This document shows positions 1 to 9,554 of a stretch of DNA of 64,000 bases, piece after piece. The translations under genes were made by a program, and so were the position numbers. Location of the stretch: positions 372,001 to 436,000 of the forward strand of contig JAMLHW010000002.1 of NCBI GenBank assembly GCA_023954475.1, read 5' to 3'. The notes beneath the pieces were generated by a model, which was not told where the DNA came from, did no database searches, and was given only the letters and a program-made list of their open reading frames with translations. Position 1 is the stretch's first letter; each line of letters opens with the position of its first letter. This DNA is from Anaerolineae bacterium (GTDB taxonomy: Bacteria > Chloroflexota > Anaerolineae > Promineifilales > Promineifilaceae).

Positions 1-222
1 GCGCGGTTCGTACTCGACATCCACGAGCGCAAAGGTGTCACCATTGTCCTCATCGAACACGACATGGGCGTGGTGATGGATATTTCGGATCAGGTCGTCG
101 TGCTGGATTTCGGCCGAAAAATCGGTGAAGGCACGCCCGACGAGGTCAAGAACGATCCTGGTGTGATTCGTGCTTATCTCGGTGAAGCCCATCGCGTAAG
201 TGAGACTGTTGCTGATGGCTGA
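1..222 (+). CDS. livG: LivG-type ABC transporter ATP-binding protein (C-terminal end only)
   Basis: Only the last 73 residues are in the window; the gene enters from the left edge in frame 1. The translation contains the end of the nucleotide-binding domain: a VLIEHDM segment carrying the switch histidine, then VVVLDFGRKIGEGTPDEV and VIRAYLGE, the usual ending of LivG ATPases of the branched-chain amino acid uptake family. It would energise the permeases LivH and LivM encoded downstream. Its stop codon overlaps the start of the next gene by 8 bases, so the two are translationally coupled and this is the upstream part of the same operon. Confidence 0.9.
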   Translation, partial: ARFVLDIHERKGVTIVLIEHDMGVVMDISDQVVVLDFGRKIGEGTPDEVKNDPGVIRAYLGEAHRVSETVADG

Positions 223-2125
223 AACATTTTCGCAGCATTATATTCAGAATGTGGAGCGATTTTCGGCCGAAAAAGTAGCCGTGCGCCAGAAAGAACTGGG
301 CATCTGGCAAGAATACACGTGGCAACAATCCTATGAGCAGGTGCGCCTAATCGGCCTCGGGCTGATTGTATTGGGCATGCAGCGCGGTGAACACATCGCC
401 GGCATCAGTGATAACGATCGACACTATTTGTGGAGCTATATTGGGGCGCTCTCGATCGGCGGCGCATTTGTCGGACTCTATACTGATGCCAGCCCCGATG
501 AATCCGCCTATATCATCGATCACGCCGACGCAAAGTACGTGCTCGCTCAAGATCAAGAGCAGGTCGACAAAATGCTCGAAATACGCGACAAAATTCCGCA
601 AGTTCGTCGCGTAATTTACTGGGAGGACAATGGGCTCTGGAATTACAACGATCCATGGCTCATTTCGCTTGAAGAACTGTCTGCCCTTGGCGCTCAGTTG
701 CTGCAGCGAGAACCATCTCGTTTTGAAACCGAGATCAAAATCGGCAGGTCCGGCGATCTCGCTATCATCAGCTACACATCTGGCACTACGGGTGTTCCCA
801 AAGGTGCGATGCTAACCCATTTCAGCTTGCTCGAAGCATCGCGTTTATTTGATCAGATCGATCCACGCCTCGATACCGACAACCACGTCAGCTTCTTGCC
901 AATTGGCTGGATTGCCGAAAATGTCCTGGGAATCGCGACACATTGTGCTTTCGGGCTTATCATCAACTTTCCAGAAAAGCCGGAAACAGTGCGGCAGAAC
1001 ATCCGTGAAATCGCGCCGGAAACAGTCGTCTACCAGTTCCGGCTGTGGGATGCGCTCGTCAGCTCAATTCAGGTGCGTATGCTCGACGCGACATGGCCCA
1101 ATCGCTTGTTGTACAAATTGTTCATGCCCATCGGTTACCGTGCAGCAGAGGAAACCTTGAGTGGGGCCCGATCAGGGATTGGCCTGCGCCTTCTCAACAA
1201 GCTCGGCGATTTATTATTCTTTGCGCCACTCCGTGACTCATTGGGATTGTCCAATGTGCGGACTGCAATAACAGGTGGCGCTGTACTCAGCCCGGATGTG
1301 ATTCGTTTTTTTCATGCGATTGGCATCAATCTCAATCAAGTGTACGGTGCAACTGAAACGGCAGCAACCGGGGCAGCTCATCGTGTCGGTGATATTAAGT
1401 ATGCCAGTGTGGGCAAACCGGTGCCAGGCGTAAATATTAAAGTCGGTGACGATGGCGAAATTCGGATCGCTTCGCCCAGCATGTTTGAAGGCTACTACAA
1501 GGCAGACAATAAATCGGCCGAAGTGATCAGAGTCGACGAAAACGGCAAACGCTGGTTTCTGACAGGTGACGCCGGCTATATCGACGAAGACGGCCATCTG
1601 ATCTACCTCGACCGCCTCAAGGACATGATCGAACTGTCACATGGTGACCGCTTTTCACCCCAGTTCATTGAGGGACGTCTCAAATTCAGCCCGTACATCA
1701 AAGACGTGATGGCAATTGGCGATCCGACACGCGACTTTGTGACCGCGCTGATCATCATCGAGTTCGACAATGTCGCCCGTTGGGCAGAAAAGCGCGGCCT
1801 CGGCTTTACCACAATGGCCGATTTGTCACAGAAACAACCGGTCATTGCGCTTGTCAGCAATGCCGTGCGCGAAGTCAACGCCAACTTGCCGTCAGGTGGA
1901 CGCGTGCGTGCATTCGTCCTCATGCCGCGCGAGTTCGACGCAGACGAGGCGGAAATGACCCGTTCACGCAAACTTAAACGCAAGGTATTGCTCGACAAAT
2001 ACGACACATTGGTCGCTGCGCTTTATTCGGACGCAAAAACAGTCGGGTTGCGGAGTACGATCACCTATCAGGACGGCACAGTGGCAACGGTCGAAAACGA
2101 ACTAGTTGTCGTCCGCATCTTGTAG
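215..2125 (+). CDS. AMP-dependent acyl-CoA synthetase (long-chain fatty acid--CoA ligase family)
   Basis: 636-residue ANL-superfamily enzyme that activates a carboxylate with ATP to an acyl-adenylate and then an acyl-CoA. Visible motifs: the phosphate-binding loop SYTSGTTGVPKG at about residue 186, YGATETAATG (A5-type motif) in the middle, and GDAGYIDEDGHLIYLDRLKD near residue 450, with the hinge aspartate. I chose ATG 215, which overlaps the livG stop, over the GTG at 200. The gene sits inside a Liv-type ABC transporter operon, so the transporter may import a carboxylic acid that this ligase traps as a CoA ester. That is inference; the substrate cannot be read from sequence. Length and architecture fit the FadD15/AMP-ligase group found in similar operons. 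Confidence 0.88.
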   Translation: MAETFSQHYIQNVERFSAEKVAVRQKELGIWQEYTWQQSYEQVRLIGLGLIVLGMQRGEHIAGISDNDRHYLWSYIGALSIGGAFVGLYTDASPDESAYIIDHADAKYVLAQDQEQVDKMLEIRDKIPQVRRVIYWEDNGLWNYNDPWLISLEELSALGAQLLQREPSRFETEIKIGRSGDLAIISYTSGTTGVPKGAMLTHFSLLEASRLFDQIDPRLDTDNHVSFLPIGWIAENVLGIATHCAFGLIINFPEKPETVRQNIREIAPETVVYQFRLWDALVSSIQVRMLDATWPNRLLYKLFMPIGYRAAEETLSGARSGIGLRLLNKLGDLLFFAPLRDSLGLSNVRTAITGGAVLSPDVIRFFHAIGINLNQVYGATETAATGAAHRVGDIKYASVGKPVPGVNIKVGDDGEIRIASPSMFEGYYKADNKSAEVIRVDENGKRWFLTGDAGYIDEDGHLIYLDRLKDMIELSHGDRFSPQFIEGRLKFSPYIKDVMAIGDPTRDFVTALIIIEFDNVARWAEKRGLGFTTMADLSQKQPVIALVSNAVREVNANLPSGGRVRAFVLMPREFDADEAEMTRSRKLKRKVLLDKYDTLVAALYSDAKTVGLRSTITYQDGTVATVENELVVVRIL

Positions 2126-2153
2126 CGCAGGGTTTCGTTCTGCCGTCTGAGCG

Positions 2154-2171
2154 TGCAGGTTGAAACCTGCA
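2154..2171. other. Short intergenic hairpin before livH
   Basis: TGCAGGT-TGAA-ACCTGCA forms a perfect 7-bp stem with a tetraloop between the ligase stop and the livH start. There is no T-run, so it is not an intrinsic terminator. It could be an mRNA-stability hairpin or a fragment of a dispersed repeat. Confidence 0.4.
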
Positions 2172-2188
2172 TTACAACAGGATTGCTT

Positions 2189-3145
2189 ATGAACTGGATT
2201 TTGGTACCCCAACAATTTATGACTGGCATACTCAACGGCGGCACGTTGGCATTGATCGCGCTCGGCATTGTCCTGATCTACAAATCGTCGGAGGTGTTCA
2301 ACTTTGCGCACGGCCATATGGTCATGCTCGGCGCATTTCTGGTCTGGTTTTTTGCCGGGGGCACGAGCCAGGAAGCGAGCGGCATGCCATTCGCTTTGCC
2401 GTTCGGTGTCGCTGTCGTTGCGGCTATCACCGTTGCGGTATTGGTTGGGCTTGCGATTGAACGATTCACCCTTCGGCCGATGACAGGTCAGCCACTGCTC
2501 GCCATTATTCTAGTCACATTGGGGCTGGCACAGTTGCTGGAAGGGACAACGACGCTGCTTTTTGGCACACAGCCGAAAGGATTCCCGTCACCCATCGACA
2601 GCAGCAGTGTGATCACTATCGAAGTACCACCGATCAATGGCCAGAGCATCGTCTTTCTGGACCGCATTATTCTCAAGCAGGTGCTGGTTGTTACATTTAT
2701 TGTAGCCATTATCGCTGCGGTTATTTTTATCCTGTTTTTCCGCTTCACGCGTGCCGGACTGCGAATGCGGGCCACATCGGAAAACCATGAATTGGCACGC
2801 AGTGTCGGCATCAAAGTGCCGCGCGTTTTTGGCATGTCCTGGGCGATTGCCGGCATTATTGCCACAATTGGCGGCATTTTGCTGGCGATGGTGTCCGGCG
2901 TAAGCATCAACCTGGCAACGGTGGCGCTTGTGGCATTTCCGGCAATTTTGCTCGGCGGTCTGGAATCGTTTGGCGGTGCCATTCTCGGTGGGCTTATCGT
3001 CGGCCTTGTGGCGGAAATGGTCAAGGCATCGACGGTGATTCAGGTGCGCAATTCGGCCGAAATTGCTCCCTATGTTCTCATTCTAATCGTGCTCATCATC
3101 CGTCCGGAAGGGCTTTTCGGCCGAAAGCGCATCGAACGCGTCTAG
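2189..3145 (+). CDS. livH: Branched-chain amino acid type ABC transporter permease LivH
   Basis: 318-residue polytopic inner-membrane permease of the LivH family. The N-terminus (ILNGGTLALIALGIVLIYKSSEVFNFAHG) is the family signature; about eight hydrophobic segments follow, with the cytoplasmic coupling-loop region RFTRAGLRMRATSENHELARSVGI near residues 185-210. It forms the translocation pore with LivM (3600-4667) and is powered by LivG and LivF. A GTG at 2153 would add 12 residues, but it lies within the intergenic hairpin, so ATG 2189 is preferred. The preceding AGGA-like Shine-Dalgarno sequence is weak. It ends with RKRIERV, and the substrate is unproven. Confidence 0.92.
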   Translation: MNWILVPQQFMTGILNGGTLALIALGIVLIYKSSEVFNFAHGHMVMLGAFLVWFFAGGTSQEASGMPFALPFGVAVVAAITVAVLVGLAIERFTLRPMTGQPLLAIILVTLGLAQLLEGTTTLLFGTQPKGFPSPIDSSSVITIEVPPINGQSIVFLDRIILKQVLVVTFIVAIIAAVIFILFFRFTRAGLRMRATSENHELARSVGIKVPRVFGMSWAIAGIIATIGGILLAMVSGVSINLATVALVAFPAILLGGLESFGGAILGGLIVGLVAEMVKASTVIQVRNSAEIAPYVLILIVLIIRPEGLFGRKRIERV

Positions 3146-3179
3146 CATTGCAGCACGGGTCGGCAACCCGGAAATAGTC

Positions 3180-3575
3180 ATGGCGAACGACACAGTTTAC
3201 TGCACATTTGACGAGTTGATGGCATTGATCGAGCCGGATTTTCGGCCGATTTGCCGCACGTTACGCGCAATCATCACACAGCAACATCCGGAATTCGTCG
3301 AAATTATCTGGGAGAAACAACGCATTGCGAGCTACGGCATCGGCCCCAAAAAGATGTCAGAGCATTATGTCTACATTGCGCCGCACAAAAATCACGTCAA
3401 CCTCGGTTTTTATCATGGCGCAGCACTGTCTGATCCCGATGGCTTGCTCGAAGGCACGGGAAAGATGCTGCGGCACGTCAAGATCAGAGATGAAGAATCA
3501 GCCGAAGATCCGCACATTGGCGCACTCATCGCCGAAGCAATCGCCGAAATTCAGCCAACATCATCGGCCGATTGA
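3180..3575 (+). CDS. DUF1801 (YdhG-like) domain protein
   Basis: 131-residue soluble protein matching the DUF1801/YdhG fold: a helical N-terminus, IIWEKQRIASYGIG, then HYVYIAPHKNHVNLGFYHG and a C-terminal helical stretch with KIRDEES. Members are small cytosolic proteins of unknown biochemical role, some related to phage or iron-chaperone-like annotations. It lies between livH and livM with gaps of 34 and 24 bases, so it is probably co-transcribed. Its presence inside a Liv operon is unusual and no transport function is suggested by the fold. Confidence 0.8.
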   Translation: MANDTVYCTFDELMALIEPDFRPICRTLRAIITQQHPEFVEIIWEKQRIASYGIGPKKMSEHYVYIAPHKNHVNLGFYHGAALSDPDGLLEGTGKMLRHVKIRDEESAEDPHIGALIAEAIAEIQPTSSAD

Positions 3576-3599
3576 CAAGTAGCCCTAACAACAAACATT

Positions 3600-4667
3600 A
3601 TGGCAAGTATCAAACCAGCCGGCGAATTCAATACCGCATACGAGCAGGATATGCGCTTCTTGCGCAATCCCAGGATGATTATCCTGGCCATAATCGCCAT
3701 CGCCGTCACCTACTACCTGCCTAATCTCAGCCCCGGCTACCTCGGCCCCACCCTCAATCTGCTCGCCTACACCATCATCGCCCTCCAGGGACTCAACATC
3801 CTCACCGGCTTGTGCGGGCAGATTTCGCTCGGACAGGCCGCGTTTATGCTGGTCGGCGCCTATGCGTCGGCACTGCTGATGATCCACATCAATTGGCCGA
3901 TTTGGCTGACGATTCCGGCTGCCGGACTGGTGGCCGGCGGCGTCGGGCTGATATTTGGTTTGCCGTCATTACGCGTCAAAGGCTTTTACCTGACCATGGC
4001 AACCCTGGCAGCGCAATTCATCATTCCCTGGCTGACGCGCAATATCGCGCCTGAGTATCTGGGCGGTACAAGCGGCAGCATCGAAGTGCCCGTTCCAGTG
4101 ATCTTCGGCGTCGCTCTCAACGATCCGGTCAAATTTTTCTATCTGTCGTTCACTGTGCTGATTATCACGACCATCCTGACCAACAATGTCACACGCACCA
4201 AGTTAGGGCGTGCGTTTGTCTCCATTCGCGACAATGATCTGGCGGCCGAACTGCTCGGCGTCAATCTGTTCAGCTACAAATTGCGCGCCTTTTTCATTGC
4301 GGCGGCGCTGGCGGGCGTAGCCGGTGCGTTGAAGGCACATTACCAGCGCGGCGTCGGTACAGAATTTGGGTACGGTCTGGGAGAATCGATTATTCTGCTG
4401 GGCATGTTGGTGATCGGTGGACTCGGCACGCGATTGGGGCCGTTTTTCGGGGCTGTGACGTTGATATTGCTGGAAGATGTTGCTATTGAAATGGGAGCAC
4501 GGCTGGCCGAAATTTTCCCGGATCAATCGGCACAATTATTGACCAGTTTTCGGCCGATATTTTTTGGTGCTGTCCTGATTCTGTTTCTCATTTTCGAACC
4601 GCGTGGCCTCGCGCATCGCTGGAACTTGATCAAGGCAGCATGGCGCCTCAGGCCGTTTGCCCGATAG
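3600..4667 (+). CDS. livM: Branched-chain amino acid type ABC transporter permease LivM
   Basis: 355-residue second permease of the Liv-type transporter. After a hydrophilic N-terminus there are about ten hydrophobic helices. Family landmarks are GLNILTGLCGQISLGQAAFMLVGAYA near residue 62, the loop [23 protein letters not shown] (the coupling-helix region contacting the ATPase) near residue 210, and GVAGALKAHY afterwards. It pairs with LivH in the membrane. It starts at ATG 3600 directly after the DUF1801 gene and is followed 81 bases later by the binding protein. Confidence 0.92.
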   Translation: MASIKPAGEFNTAYEQDMRFLRNPRMIILAIIAIAVTYYLPNLSPGYLGPTLNLLAYTIIALQGLNILTGLCGQISLGQAAFMLVGAYASALLMIHINWPIWLTIPAAGLVAGGVGLIFGLPSLRVKGFYLTMATLAAQFIIPWLTRNIAPEYLGGTSGSIEVPVPVIFGVALNDPVKFFYLSFTVLIITTILTNNVTRTKLGRAFVSIRDNDLAAELLGVNLFSYKLRAFFIAAALAGVAGALKAHYQRGVGTEFGYGLGESIILLGMLVIGGLGTRLGPFFGAVTLILLEDVAIEMGARLAEIFPDQSAQLLTSFRPIFFGAVLILFLIFEPRGLAHRWNLIKAAWRLRPFAR

Positions 4668-4748
4668 ACAGTGTTAGATTGGTTCGTTTTGATGGCCGGG
4701 AATCGATCCCGGCTTGTAAAAGTTTTTCGTTCACAAAGGAGAAGAGAG

Positions 4749-6260
4749 ATGAAAACGAAATTGACATGGTTATTGGTACTGACCTTCGCCCTGTTCATCT
4801 TTGCTGCCTGCGGAGGCAGCAGCGATACAACGACAGAGGAAGAACCCGAAGCGGCTGCCGAAGTTGACACAGCTGCTACAGCGGACGCGGAAGCAGCCGC
4901 TGCCGAGGCAGATGCCGCAGCAACGGCCGATGCAGAAGTCGCAGCTGCCGAAGCTGAGGCTGCGGCTGAAGAAGAAGCAATGGCAGAGGAAGAAGAAGCG
5001 ATGGCTGAAGAAGAAGCCATGCCGGAAGCAACAGAAGAGCCGATGGAAGAAGCGATGATGGCGTGCGCTGAAGATTTGACCGGCGAAACAATCGTCATTC
5101 ACCAGCAAGCAGGACGTGAAGGGCCATTGGCAGCCATTCTCGGCGACGGTTTTGCCATTGCGACTGAGGATTCAGTCAATTACATCAACGAACATGGCGG
5201 CATTTGCGGCGCTGAGTTAGTCGTTGAATTTTGTGAAACAAATTACGACGTTGAACTGGAAATTTCCTGTTATGAAAGCATCAGGGAAGCTGATCCCAAA
5301 CCCATCATCTTGCTCAGCTACGGCAGCGCGGCGACGATTGCGCTCAAAGATCGCGTCGTTGAGGATGAAATCGTCCACATCGTTTCCGGATTGCAAGCTG
5401 AAGCGCTGTATGATCCGGCCGATGGCTATACCATTGCGCCGTACCCGATCTACTCTGACCAATTCGCCGGTTTTCTCCAATTCGTACACGACAACTGGGA
5501 TGACATTAAGCCGGCAAGCGCAGGTGACGACATCACGGTCGGCGTCATCGGTTGGGCCAGCGCATTTGGTGCCGGCGCAACGACACCGGAGGCGCTCGCC
5601 TACGCTGAAGAATTAGGCATCACCGTGCTGCCGCTCGAAGAACAAGCCATCTCGCCGGAAGCAGATGTGACCGGACAACTACAAAACTTGCTCCTAGGCG
5701 GAGCAAATGTCATTTACGCTCAGAATCTGTCATTTGGCACGACTCAGGTGATTGGCACGTTACGTGCGCTCGGTGTATGGAACGATGTCGTCGTTGGTAC
5801 CGTTAACTGGGGCTTTAACACCGATGTCGTTGGTTTCCTCGGCGAAAATGCGGCTGCAGCCAATGGCGTATACGGTGTCTTTCCCAATCTGTGGTACGAA
5901 GACACGGACAATGAAACGATTGCGCTCGCCAATATGATGATCGAAGAGCAAGAGTACGGGGATTCGGTGAAAGGCGTCAGCCATGTCGGCACGATCAGCA
6001 GTTTTGTCATCCTGAAGGATTTGCTCGAAGCGACGATCAACAAAGTCGGCTATGACAATCTGACCGGTGCGGCTGTTCTCGAAACGCTGACGGAAATGGG
6101 GTCGATATCTGACGGTGTTTTGACTCTCGATGTTGCTGACGGCAGTCGCTCGGCGCACCAATCGCAATTCCGCCAGATGCAGTTTGACGGCGAGAAGATC
6201 AATTTTGTCGTAATACAAGATTGGACAGAGTTGCCTGACACAGCGCCAACTGGCGAATAA
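4749..6260 (+). CDS. ABC transporter substrate-binding lipoprotein (LivJ/K-like)
   Basis: 503-residue exported lipoprotein with a type I periplasmic-binding fold. The signal peptide MKTKLTWLLVLTFALFIFAACG has a lipobox (FAAC), so the cysteine near residue 20 should be lipidated. About 90 residues of very low-complexity Ala/Glu-rich sequence (repeated AEAEAAA, EEEAMAEEE) follow as a linker, and the binding domain begins near residue 105 (LTGETIVIHQQAGREGPLAA). The start at 4749 is supported by an AAAGGAGAAGAGAG Shine-Dalgarno region; an earlier in-frame start at 4671 would bury the signal peptide. It delivers solute to LivHM. The acidic linker probably spaces the domain from the membrane. Confidence 0.9.
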   Translation: MKTKLTWLLVLTFALFIFAACGGSSDTTTEEEPEAAAEVDTAATADAEAAAAEADAAATADAEVAAAEAEAAAEEEAMAEEEEAMAEEEAMPEATEEPMEEAMMACAEDLTGETIVIHQQAGREGPLAAILGDGFAIATEDSVNYINEHGGICGAELVVEFCETNYDVELEISCYESIREADPKPIILLSYGSAATIALKDRVVEDEIVHIVSGLQAEALYDPADGYTIAPYPIYSDQFAGFLQFVHDNWDDIKPASAGDDITVGVIGWASAFGAGATTPEALAYAEELGITVLPLEEQAISPEADVTGQLQNLLLGGANVIYAQNLSFGTTQVIGTLRALGVWNDVVVGTVNWGFNTDVVGFLGENAAAANGVYGVFPNLWYEDTDNETIALANMMIEEQEYGDSVKGVSHVGTISSFVILKDLLEATINKVGYDNLTGAAVLETLTEMGSISDGVLTLDVADGSRSAHQSQFRQMQFDGEKINFVVIQDWTELPDTAPTGE

Positions 6261-6272
6261 GAATCAATTTCG

Positions 6273-6301
6273 GATTTCGGACTGCAAGTTCGGCCGAAAT
6301 C
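6273..6301. other. Intergenic inverted repeat between binding protein and livF
   Basis: GATTTCGG and CCGAAATC pair across a 13-base loop, and the right arm contains a copy of the TCGGCCGA palindrome. It may moderate the high expression of the binding protein relative to the downstream ATPase, but there is no T-tract, so this is only a suggestion. Confidence 0.3.
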
Positions 6302-6320
6302 TGAAATCCAAAATCCAATC

Positions 6321-7118
6321 ATGCTCAAAGTCAACAATATCGAAGTCGTCTACAGCGACGTCATCCTTGTCCTGCGCGGCGTGACACTAGAAGTCGGCGA
6401 CGGCCAAATCGTCTCATTGCTCGGGGCCAACGGTGCCGGCAAATCGACGACGCTCAAAGCCATTTCCGGCCTGCTGCACTCACAACAGGGCGAAGTGACG
6501 CGCGGCTCGATTGAGTTCGACGGACAGCGGATTGACAATTTGACGCCTGACGACATCGTGCAATTAGGCATCGTGCAGGTGCTCGAGGGGCGACCACTCT
6601 TCGAGCACCTGACTGTCGAAGACAACTTGCGCACCGGGGCTTTGTTTCGCGGTGTGAGCAACGCACAATTAAAGCAGGATTTGGACGAGGTGTATCACTT
6701 CTTTCCCCGTTTGCTGGAATTCCGCAACCGCACCAGCGGTTATTTGTCGGGGGGTGAGCAGCAAATGGTCGTCATCGGCCGAGCGCTGATGGCGAAACCG
6801 AAGTTAATGCTGCTCGATGAGCCGTCGCTGGGTCTTGCGCCGCTGCTCGTGCAAAACATCTTTCGCATCATCGAACAAATTAACGCGGAATCGGGTGTCT
6901 CGATGTTGATCGTCGAGCAAAACGCCAACGTGGCGCTGCAAACGGCGACGTATGGCTATGTGATGGAAAACGGTCGTGTCGTGCTCGATGGTTCGGCCGA
7001 AGCGCTCGCCAACAACGCCGACATCAAGGAATTCTATCTGGGCATCGGCGCAGGCGGAGAGCGCAAAAGCTATCGCGATGTCAAGCATTACAAGCGGCGT
7101 AAGCGCTGGCTGGGATGA
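6321..7118 (+). CDS. livF: Branched-chain amino acid type ABC transporter ATP-binding protein LivF
   Basis: 265-residue ABC ATPase. Walker A GANGAGKST at residues 35-43, the Q-loop region, the ABC signature LSGGEQQM, Walker B LMLLDEPS and the H-loop region SMLIVEQN are all present. The C-terminus extends past the usual AYLG-type ending (EFYLGIGAGGERKSYRDVKHYKRRKRW), giving a basic tail longer than most LivF proteins. It is the second ATPase of the transporter whose other ATPase is livG at the left edge. The gene ends 19 bases before the convergent stop of the reductase fusion. Confidence 0.92.
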   Translation: MLKVNNIEVVYSDVILVLRGVTLEVGDGQIVSLLGANGAGKSTTLKAISGLLHSQQGEVTRGSIEFDGQRIDNLTPDDIVQLGIVQVLEGRPLFEHLTVEDNLRTGALFRGVSNAQLKQDLDEVYHFFPRLLEFRNRTSGYLSGGEQQMVVIGRALMAKPKLMLLDEPSLGLAPLLVQNIFRIIEQINAESGVSMLIVEQNANVALQTATYGYVMENGRVVLDGSAEALANNADIKEFYLGIGAGGERKSYRDVKHYKRRKRWLG

Positions 7119-7137
7119 TACGGACAGTTAACTGACG

Positions 7138-9318
7138 CTACTTTCGTTTTCGGCCGAAAAGCAACGCCCCGACGCCGACTGCCACCGCTGCCCCAATGAG
7201 CGCTGGTTTCGGCATACCCGACGACGCCTTGACGCCTTTTGCCTCAACCGGAATCGACTTCAATTTCTGTGCCGCTTCAGCCTGCACCTGAGCAAACAAG
7301 TCAGGATCATGTCGATAGCGATCTGCCAGGGCACGTTTCCGGGCAAACTCCTCTTCAGAGATGAATTCATCGAACGATCGCAGACCGGCCAACTGGAATT
7401 GGTGCTTTTTGAACAGGCGGTAGATTTCTTTGACCCGCTCAATGGTTATATTTCGGCCGAGTGTGTAATCCTCAAAACGCCCTTCCATCGCCAGAAGTGC
7501 CGTCTCCGCCAGACACGCATACGCCGTTTTTGGCGGCAAACCAATATCGTAGCCAAAATCAATGTCGCCGGGAATCAACACCTCGCCACTCTCAATCACC
7601 AGCACATCAGGCCGCAGCGCCGCTTCGCGTTTACTGATATCCAACGGACGCGCCACATCGCAAATCACTGCACCAGGCTTGCATTTGGTGATGTCAATGA
7701 TGCGCTGTCCAAATGCAGAAGTCGCCGTCACAATCAAGTCACACCCAGCCAGATGCTCATCGGCGCGGGTAGCGATAGCAACGTGTGCCCCTGGCGTTTC
7801 TTCCTGAATCGTGCGCTTCAGTTCAATCAACCGCTCTGGTTCTATCGAAACGAGCACCACGTCATAAATCGCCTGCGCCAGCAAGCGTGCACATATGGAA
7901 CCGATTGATCCGGTCGCGCCGACAATCATCACTTTGCCCTTAGTCAGATCTGTCGCGCCCATGTTGATGACGGCTTGTTTGGCTGACTCCAAAGTGGCCG
8001 CTACTGTGAGACTGTTGCCGCTCGTGATGGCAATATCAGATTCATGCGCCACTGTGATGCCGGCATCGCCGACGACGCTGGTGAATGCTCCCAGTCCCAT
8101 GATACGCGCCCCACGCGCCTCAGCCAACCGTGCCGCCTGATTGAGTTTCTTGTAGGTAAAACGGGCATCGCGCTTCATCATCTGGCGCGGTGTTGCGGCC
8201 AGCGTGATCAACGTGCCTTCAATGCGCTGTCCAGTCGTTGGCGATTGCCCGCCGGTAATGCGCGACAAATACAACGGCGGCATATTGGCGGCAACCGGTT
8301 CGACGATGCTGTCGGGCAAAAAGCGTGTCCAGCGGAACCGTTTGTCGTTGTGTATGAAACTGACATTGAGCGGATGGATGACGAAAGCGAAGCGATTCAG
8401 TTCGGCTTCGGCCGATTGCAAATAACGAATGGTCGGCGTCCAGTCAATGTCAGCGAGCATATCGAGGTAGGTGTCTTCGGTCAGTGCGGCATCGGGATCG
8501 GCACGCAAGGCAACGAGCGCGGCTTCCACGGTTGCTGCCGACCAGCGACCCAGTAAGCCACCATCCAGCGCGGGCATCATCGTCACGAGAATGGACGCAC
8601 CGCGTTGCTGGAAATCGGCCGAATCTTCTTCCGTCGCCCATTCAACGACAATCGTCTTGTGTTGTAGCTTATCCGGAGCATAGCGCCGAATCGCGCCGCT
8701 ATCACCGGCCAAAACATTTGCCCACTCAAACGGCTCCGAAATGCGTTCGTGGCCCGGTTCGCCCGGTTGGGGATAAATGCGGCGAAACGGCGTGTCACAC
8801 AAGCGGCTCAAGGTACGTGGGGCAGCCTGATCGAGCGTGATCTGTCGGCCGATGCCGGGCAAATGCGGCAATCCGAAGTAGACAACCGGATCGGCATAGC
8901 GCACATGATCGGTGCGGCGCCGCAGCGCTTGCGCCAATCCGGTGTGATTGACACCGGGCACCATCAACACGCGTTTATGAGCAAAGATACCCGGCTCAGC
9001 GCGATCGGCAAGGATGACTCCCCACCGCTCCAGACCGGCGCGAATGCCGCGACCATCGACGACGTGTGTTGTTTGGGCAGCAGTTGGTAACTGCACACCG
9101 ACTGTATGCTCAATATCGGCCGAACCGAGCTCGAGCCGCGCAGGTAATCCTTCAAGACCAATCGCATCCACACGACCATCATAGTCAGCAATGATTGTCT
9201 GGGCACGGTTGGGATCGCCGCCGCAGCCAATGCGCTCGATCTGCAACTCCTGATCGAGAAAGCGAACGGTTTCAGAGGTTTGGTTGTCGTTCAAGTGAAT
9301 GACCAAAATCGTTTTCAT
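7138..9318 (-). CDS. Fusion of a quinate-5-dehydrogenase-like region and a long-chain acyl-[ACP] reductase-like domain
   Basis: 726-residue protein in two parts. Residues 1 to about 290 ([50 protein letters not shown]) resemble proteins usually annotated quinate 5-dehydrogenase. From about residue 310 the sequence follows cyanobacterial aldehyde-forming acyl-ACP reductase: [44 protein letters not shown], the nucleotide-binding VGATGSIGS, and [19 protein letters not shown] near the end. A C-terminal hydrophobic stretch followed by GRKRK could anchor it to the membrane. ATG 9318 has GGAG about 10 bases upstream and is better than the GTG/ATG starts before it. It may reduce an activated fatty acyl group to an aldehyde, linking with the upstream ligase; this is inference. 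Confidence 0.75.
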   Translation of the reverse strand: MKTILVIHLNDNQTSETVRFLDQELQIERIGCGGDPNRAQTIIADYDGRVDAIGLEGLPARLELGSADIEHTVGVQLPTAAQTTHVVDGRGIRAGLERWGVILADRAEPGIFAHKRVLMVPGVNHTGLAQALRRRTDHVRYADPVVYFGLPHLPGIGRQITLDQAAPRTLSRLCDTPFRRIYPQPGEPGHERISEPFEWANVLAGDSGAIRRYAPDKLQHKTIVVEWATEEDSADFQQRGASILVTMMPALDGGLLGRWSAATVEAALVALRADPDAALTEDTYLDMLADIDWTPTIRYLQSAEAELNRFAFVIHPLNVSFIHNDKRFRWTRFLPDSIVEPVAANMPPLYLSRITGGQSPTTGQRIEGTLITLAATPRQMMKRDARFTYKKLNQAARLAEARGARIMGLGAFTSVVGDAGITVAHESDIAITSGNSLTVAATLESAKQAVINMGATDLTKGKVMIVGATGSIGSICARLLAQAIYDVVLVSIEPERLIELKRTIQEETPGAHVAIATRADEHLAGCDLIVTATSAFGQRIIDITKCKPGAVICDVARPLDISKREAALRPDVLVIESGEVLIPGDIDFGYDIGLPPKTAYACLAETALLAMEGRFEDYTLGRNITIERVKEIYRLFKKHQFQLAGLRSFDEFISEEEFARKRALADRYRHDPDLFAQVQAEAAQKLKSIPVEAKGVKASSGMPKPALIGAAVAVGVGALLFGRKRK

Positions 9319-9554
9319 GCCGGTATGCTCCAAATCGCAGGCAAACATGCCGCGTGACAAAGTAGGTGTTTCGGCATGGAGTATGGCAGATTCAACGCGT
9401 TTTTTGCAGTGACAATCTACAGGTGTTCACGTGCCAGGTGTCATGAATCATACCTGTTCGGTCGCATCTAGTCCGAAGCAACCGGAATTCAACCGAGATC
9501 TCGCATCAAGAGACAGATATGGAGGCGTTAAAATCACCAATACCCGCCCAAAGG

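Noticed and set aside
4523-5098. Minus-strand Ser/Ala-rich open frame opposite the binding lipoprotein
   Set aside because: It is the antisense reading of the Ala/Glu linker codons; low complexity on one strand keeps the other open. It has no Shine-Dalgarno site and no family resemblance.
8044-8556. Plus-strand 170-codon frame inside the reductase fusion
   Set aside because: Complementary to a well-supported domain with clear motifs; composition rich in R/C/H typical of a shadow frame.
9420-9480. CAGGTGTCATGAATCATACCTG as an operator for dctP
   Set aside because: Imperfect inverted arms (CAGGT/ACCTG) with no second copy in the window; could be chance.
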